DNA of 9,664 bases from an uncultured Candidatus Pelagibacter sp. GTDB taxonomy: Bacteria > Pseudomonadota > Alphaproteobacteria > Pelagibacterales > Pelagibacteraceae. The stretch covers positions 1 to 9,664 of the forward strand of contig CALCPL010000139.1 in NCBI GenBank assembly GCA_937897125.1. The letters are read 5' to 3'. The notes under the pieces are model-generated. The model ran no database searches. It saw nothing but the letters and a program-made list of their open reading frames with translations, and was not told the origin of the DNA. The translations under genes and the position numbers were made by a program. Within the stretch, counting starts at the first letter, position 1. Every line of letters begins with the position of its first letter. Below, piece by piece: positions 6,597 to 9,664 of this stretch.

Positions 6597-7277
6597 TTAC
6601 TCTTTAACCTCTTTAGGTTTAACTTTATTTGTTTCCTGGCTAAATTCTCTTGCAAAAACTTCACCTTTGTAAATCCAAACTTTAATTCCAATAATTCCAA
6701 ATGTTGTTAAAGCCTCTGCTTCATCGTAATCAATATCTGCTCTTAATGTATGAGAAGGAATACTGCCCTCTCTCAACCACTCTGTTCTTGCGATTTCGTT
6801 ACCACCAAGTCTACCACTTATTGCAACCTTAATACCCTTGGCACCTAATCTCATACAAGACTGCATGGCTCTCTTCATTGCTCTTCTATATGATATTCTT
6901 TTTACTAGTTGTTGTGCAATATTTTCGGCTACTAAAAAAGCATTAGTTTCAGGTTTTTTAACTTCTTTAATATTTAAAGATACTTCATTGCTTGTAAATT
7001 TAGATAAATTGTTTTTAATTTTATCAATATCACTACCTTTTTTACCAATAACAAACCCTGGTCTTGAAGTGTAAATTGTAACAAAACATTTATTTGAAGT
7101 TCTCTCTATCATTACTTTTGATACACCAGAGTTAACTACATTTTTCTTGATATAGGCTCTAATTTTAAAATCTTCAATTAGATAGTTTCCAAAATCTTTC
7201 TTTTTAGCATACCAAACAGAGTCCCAACCTCTATTCACACCAAGTCTAAAACCTATCGGATTAACTTTTTGTCCCAT
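6597..7277 (-). CDS. rpsC: 30S ribosomal protein S3
   Basis: S3 lines the mRNA entry channel and takes part in the ribosomal helicase activity. The 226 residues fit the family. [13 protein letters not shown] fixes the start. A KH type II domain spans about 40-110 with the GKKG loop at 78-81. The C-terminal domain includes [11 protein letters not shown] (129-139), with R131, R132 and K135 matching the helicase-related residues of E. coli S3, then [14 protein letters not shown] (154-167) and LRADIDY (178-184). The tail is short and charged. Its start lies inside the end of rplV, a 17-nt overlap, with GGAGA (7281-7285) three bases before the ATG. Confidence 0.99.
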   Translation of the reverse strand: MGQKVNPIGFRLGVNRGWDSVWYAKKKDFGNYLIEDFKIRAYIKKNVVNSGVSKVMIERTSNKCFVTIYTSRPGFVIGKKGSDIDKIKNNLSKFTSNEVSLNIKEVKKPETNAFLVAENIAQQLVKRISYRRAMKRAMQSCMRLGAKGIKVAISGRLGGNEIARTEWLREGSIPSHTLRADIDYDEAEALTTFGIIGIKVWIYKGEVFAREFSQETNKVKPKEVKE

Positions 7278-7659
7278 GACTCTCCATTTGTTTTGCTTCT
7301 GATAATATAATTGTAATTGTTGAATATGGTTTTAAAATTGGTGCAGCTCTACCTTTTGCTCTAGGTCTAAATCTTTTCATAACAACTTTTTTTCCACAAT
7401 AAGCTTCTTTAACAATTAACTTATCAATATCATATTGATTATTATTTTCAGCATTAGCAATAGCTGATGAAACAGTTTTTCTAATCTCTCTAGTTATTCT
7501 TTTTGCAGAAAATTGTAATTCTCTAATAGCAACATCAACTTTTTTTCCAACAATTGCCTTAAGAATTGGATTAAGTTTTCTTACACTAGATCTAATATTG
7601 TTATTCACTGATCTAACTGTATCTACTTTAATTCTATTAATTTTCTTTTTCTTATTCAT
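7261..7659 (-). CDS. rplV: 50S ribosomal protein L22
   Basis: L22 reaches from the subunit surface into the exit tunnel, where its beta-hairpin tip forms part of the constriction. The 132 residues are somewhat longer than the usual 110-126. The core includes [20 protein letters not shown] (15-34), SAIANAENN (65-73) and the hairpin and final strand [20 protein letters not shown] (94-113). Extra length lies in a lysine-rich start (MNKKKK) and a C-terminal extension after IILSE, which is the part that overlaps rpsC by 17 nt. It starts 2 nt after the rpsS stop. Confidence 0.97.
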   Translation of the reverse strand: MNKKKKINRIKVDTVRSVNNNIRSSVRKLNPILKAIVGKKVDVAIRELQFSAKRITREIRKTVSSAIANAENNNQYDIDKLIVKEAYCGKKVVMKRFRPRAKGRAAPILKPYSTITIILSEAKQMESHGTKS

Positions 7660-7661
7660 AA

Positions 7662-7955
7662 TTATTTCTTAGCTGTTGCTGGTTTTGCTTTTTTATCTGC
7701 AGGTGTGTGTCCAAAAAATGTTCTTGTTGGTGAAAACTCACCAAGTTTGTGCCCCACCATATCTTCAGAAATGGTAACGGGTATAAATTTTTTTCCATTA
7801 TAAATCAAAAAACTAACACCAATAAATTCAGGAATTATAGTTGATTTTCTTGACCAAGTTTTAATTGGCATTTTTTTGGGGTCTAATTTTTGTTTTTCAA
7901 CTTTTTTAATTAAGCTCTCTTCAACAAAAGGACCTTTCCATACTGATCTAGCCAT
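7662..7955 (-). CDS. rpsS: 30S ribosomal protein S19
   Basis: S19 forms a complex with S13 in the head of the small subunit and contacts bridges to L5. The 97 residues are slightly longer than the common 92 because of a lysine/alanine tail. The start [19 protein letters not shown], the central [13 protein letters not shown] (34-46) and the diagnostic [19 protein letters not shown] (62-80) are unmistakable. Its ATG shares a base with the rplB stop (TAATG). An AAGGA-like stretch lies further upstream than usual, inside the rplB end, so translational coupling to rplB is likely. Confidence 0.98.
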   Translation of the reverse strand: MARSVWKGPFVEESLIKKVEKQKLDPKKMPIKTWSRKSTIIPEFIGVSFLIYNGKKFIPVTISEDMVGHKLGEFSPTRTFFGHTPADKKAKPATAKK

Positions 7956-8800
7956 TATTTTTTAGTATCCTTTCTTTTGTTTCTTCTTTTAACAATAAAC
8001 TTATCTGTTCTTGCGTTTGTTCTTGTTTTTAATCCTTTTGCACCTTGGCCTGTCGGAGATACTGGATGTCTACCACCAGCACTCTTACCTTCACCACCAC
8101 CGTGTGGGTGATCAACTGGATTCATCACAACTCCTCTTGTATGAGGTCTTCTACCTAACCATCTTGATCTTCCAGCTTTACCAATTTTAATATTTTTTTG
8201 ATCAGGATTTGACAAGACACCGATTGTTGCCATACATCTTGAATCTATTCTTCTAACTTCACCAGAGGTCATTTTAACTAATGAATAATTACCATCTAAA
8301 CCACTTATAGTAACAGAGGTACCAGCGGATCTAGCTATTTTTCCACCACCACCAGGTTGTAATTCAACGTTATGTACGTTTACACCGACTGGAATATCTC
8401 TTAACGGCATACAATTCCCAACTTTAATTTCTTTTGCAGAGCCATTTTCAACAACATCACCAACGTTAATTTTTTGAGGTGCTAAATAGTAAAAATGAGT
8501 TCCATCTTCAAACTTAATTAACATAATATAACATGATCTGTTTGGGTCATACTCGATACGCTCAACTGTACCAGGCACATCAAATTTTTTTCTATAAAAA
8601 TCTACAAGTCTATACATCTTCTTATGCCCACCACCTGACATATTTCTAGAGGTAATATGACCATTGTTATTTCTTCCACGCATTGAATTTTTAGGTTCAA
8701 CAAGCATTTTAAAAGGTTTACCTTTCCATAGACCCGTTCTATCAACAAGAACAGTTCCTCTAGTAGATTTTGTATATGGTTTAAATGTTTTTAATGCCAT
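7955..8800 (-). CDS. rplB: 50S ribosomal protein L2
   Basis: L2 is among the most conserved ribosomal proteins; it is needed for subunit joining and lies close to the peptidyl transferase centre. The 281 residues are near the family's roughly 275. Landmarks are the N-terminal [28 protein letters not shown] (57-69), [14 protein letters not shown] (147-160), the C-terminal [17 protein letters not shown] (207-223) and [15 protein letters not shown] (226-240). H231 corresponds to the E. coli histidine 229 implicated in peptidyl transferase function. A basic tail [10 protein letters not shown] ends the protein. Three bases separate it from rplW, and it overlaps rpsS by one. Confidence 0.99.
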   Translation of the reverse strand: MALKTFKPYTKSTRGTVLVDRTGLWKGKPFKMLVEPKNSMRGRNNNGHITSRNMSGGGHKKMYRLVDFYRKKFDVPGTVERIEYDPNRSCYIMLIKFEDGTHFYYLAPQKINVGDVVENGSAKEIKVGNCMPLRDIPVGVNVHNVELQPGGGGKIARSAGTSVTISGLDGNYSLVKMTSGEVRRIDSRCMATIGVLSNPDQKNIKIGKAGRSRWLGRRPHTRGVVMNPVDHPHGGGEGKSAGGRHPVSPTGQGAKGLKTRTNARTDKFIVKRRNKRKDTKK

Positions 8801-8803
8801 TAT

Positions 8804-9097
8804 TTAAATTCCTGTTGTTAGATCGATACTTTGACCTTTTTTTAGAGTTATAATTGCCTTTTTATATCCTTGAATATTTACTTTTTTCCCTCGTTTAACA
8901 ACTTTTCTGTTTTGCTTATTGATTATGTTAATTTTAATAACATTTACTTTAAAAATTTTTTCAATATTTTTTTTTAAATTAGTTTTGTTAGCTTCTCTCG
9001 GAACTTTAAATACAATTTTATTTTGCTCAGAAAGATTTGTTGTCTTTTCAGTTAGCATTGGTGATAAAATTTTATCGTATAAATGTATCTTATCCAT
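8804..9097 (-). CDS. rplW: 50S ribosomal protein L23
   Basis: L23 sits at the tunnel exit and is the main docking point for trigger factor and signal recognition particle. The 97 residues are the usual bacterial length. The sequence starts MDKIHLYDKILSPMLTEKTT with the conserved P-x-x-TEK motif, continues IVFKVPREANKTNLKKNIEK (28-47) and VNVIKIN (51-57), and ends in the family signature around RGKKVNIQGYKKAIITLKKG (69-88). It lies one base after the rplD stop and three before rplB. The protein is unusually rich in lysine, isoleucine and asparagine, in keeping with the AT-rich genome. Confidence 0.98.
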   Translation of the reverse strand: MDKIHLYDKILSPMLTEKTTNLSEQNKIVFKVPREANKTNLKKNIEKIFKVNVIKINIINKQNRKVVKRGKKVNIQGYKKAIITLKKGQSIDLTTGI

Positions 9098-9098
9098 T

Positions 9099-9618
9099 TT
9101 AAGAATATCTCTTTTCTAGTTCTTTTATTGAACTTTCAGTAAACACAACTTTTTTAAATTTAATAATATCAAAAGCGCTAAAGTGGTTTACATCAGTAAC
9201 TTTGACATTTGGTATGTTTCTCATTGATTTTTCAACTTTATCTTTTGAAATCTTATCTAGAATTATTAATGAATGAGTTAAATCAAATTTTTTGATGATT
9301 GAGTGCATTTCTTTAGTTTTTTTAATTTCAGTAGCAAAATCACTAAAGATTAATAAATTATTAAGTTTATTTTTTTCAGTAATCAGTGATGCTACGCTTA
9401 ATTTTTTCTCACTTTTGTTAAGTTTTCTTTTTTTATAAGCTAGTTGACCTTTTGGACCATGTGCTACACCACCACCAACAAATATAGGGGCTTTTCTACT
9501 CGCATGACGTGCTCCACCAGTTCCTTTTTGAGCATAAATCTTTGAAGTAGATCCAGCAATTTCATTCTGTTGTTTTGTTTTAGCGTGTCTACCTTTGTAG
9601 TTAGCATTAGTTTTATAT
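9099..9618 (-). CDS. rplD: 50S ribosomal protein L4, 5' end missing
   Basis: L4 extends a loop into the exit tunnel beside L22; in E. coli it also represses the S10 operon through the rpsJ leader. About 172 residues are genomic here, starting YKTNANYKGRHAKTK; family members are about 200-210 long, so roughly 35-40 N-terminal residues are lost. The tunnel loop is recognisable by YAQKGTGGARHASRKAPIFV and the following GGGVAHGPKG. The C-terminal half, with NNLLIFSDF and ITKFKK-like FDIIKFKKVVFTE, matches the L4 fold. An open frame continues to an ATG at 9645-9647, but the codons from 9619 outward come from sequencing adapter, giving the false start MGSEMCIRD. The gene should be annotated as partial at 9618. 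Confidence 0.95.
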
Positions 9619-9664
9619 CTGTCTCTTATACACATCTCCGAGCCCACGAGACAAGAGGCAATCT
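9619..9664 (+). other. Illumina Nextera adapter sequence, not genomic
   Basis: The 19 bases CTGTCTCTTATACACATCT (9619-9637) are the Tn5 transposase mosaic end. They are followed by CCGAGCCCACGAGAC (9638-9652), the Nextera read-2 adapter arm. Then come eight bases AAGAGGCA (9653-9660), identical to the Nextera N711 i7 index as I know it, and ATCT (9661-9664), the start of the flow-cell end of the adapter. The order matches a library read that ran through a short insert into the adapter and was assembled untrimmed. Its reverse complement encodes the peptide MGSEMCIRDR, a known contaminant N-terminus in databases. The segment should be trimmed; it is not an insertion sequence. Confidence 0.98.

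Noticed and set aside
9619..9637. Tn5 mosaic end as evidence of a transposon or insertion sequence
   Set aside because: The mosaic end is followed by the Nextera adapter arm and index bases, so it comes from library preparation rather than a resident element.

Overview
The window is a strongly AT-rich stretch of the S10-spc-alpha ribosomal protein cluster, read entirely from the minus strand, with one assembly artefact at the right end. The protein sequences and the gene order, especially rplO-secY-adk-rpsM with adk next to secY and no rpmJ, point to an alphaproteobacterium. The AT-rich code, lysine/asparagine-rich proteins and almost absent spacers suggest a streamlined marine lineage such as SAR11 (Pelagibacterales). 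That placement is inferred from sequence character and was not tested by a tree.

In transcription order (right to left) the S10 part holds rplD (5' end lost), rplW, rplB, rpsS, rplV, rpsC, rplP, rpmC and rpsQ. The spc part holds rplN, rplX, rplE, rpsN, rpsH, rplF, rplR, rpsE, rplO, secY and adk. The first five codons of rpsM, the start of the alpha part, lie at the left edge. No rpmD (L30) gene exists between rpsE and rplO. Together these genes encode large- and small-subunit ribosomal proteins, the SecYEG channel subunit that receives nascent or SecA-driven proteins, and adenylate kinase for adenine nucleotide balance.

Packing is extreme. Between rplD and adk the eleven positive gaps total only 38 nt, and the other junctions overlap, five of them by the same one-base TAATG fusion. 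The S10-spc boundary (rpsQ/rplN) is an ATGA overlap, so the two classical operons appear to be one transcription unit here. The only spacer able to hold a promoter is the 55 nt between adk and rpsM, which carries a good sigma-70-like promoter candidate.

Positions 9619-9664 are not genomic. They match an Illumina Nextera transposase adapter plus an i7 index. An apparent N-terminus for rplD that begins MGSEMCIRD is therefore artificial. I found no mobile element, CRISPR array, RNA gene or novel system; this is a conserved housekeeping region whose interest lies in its compaction, a few protein-level oddities and the artefact.
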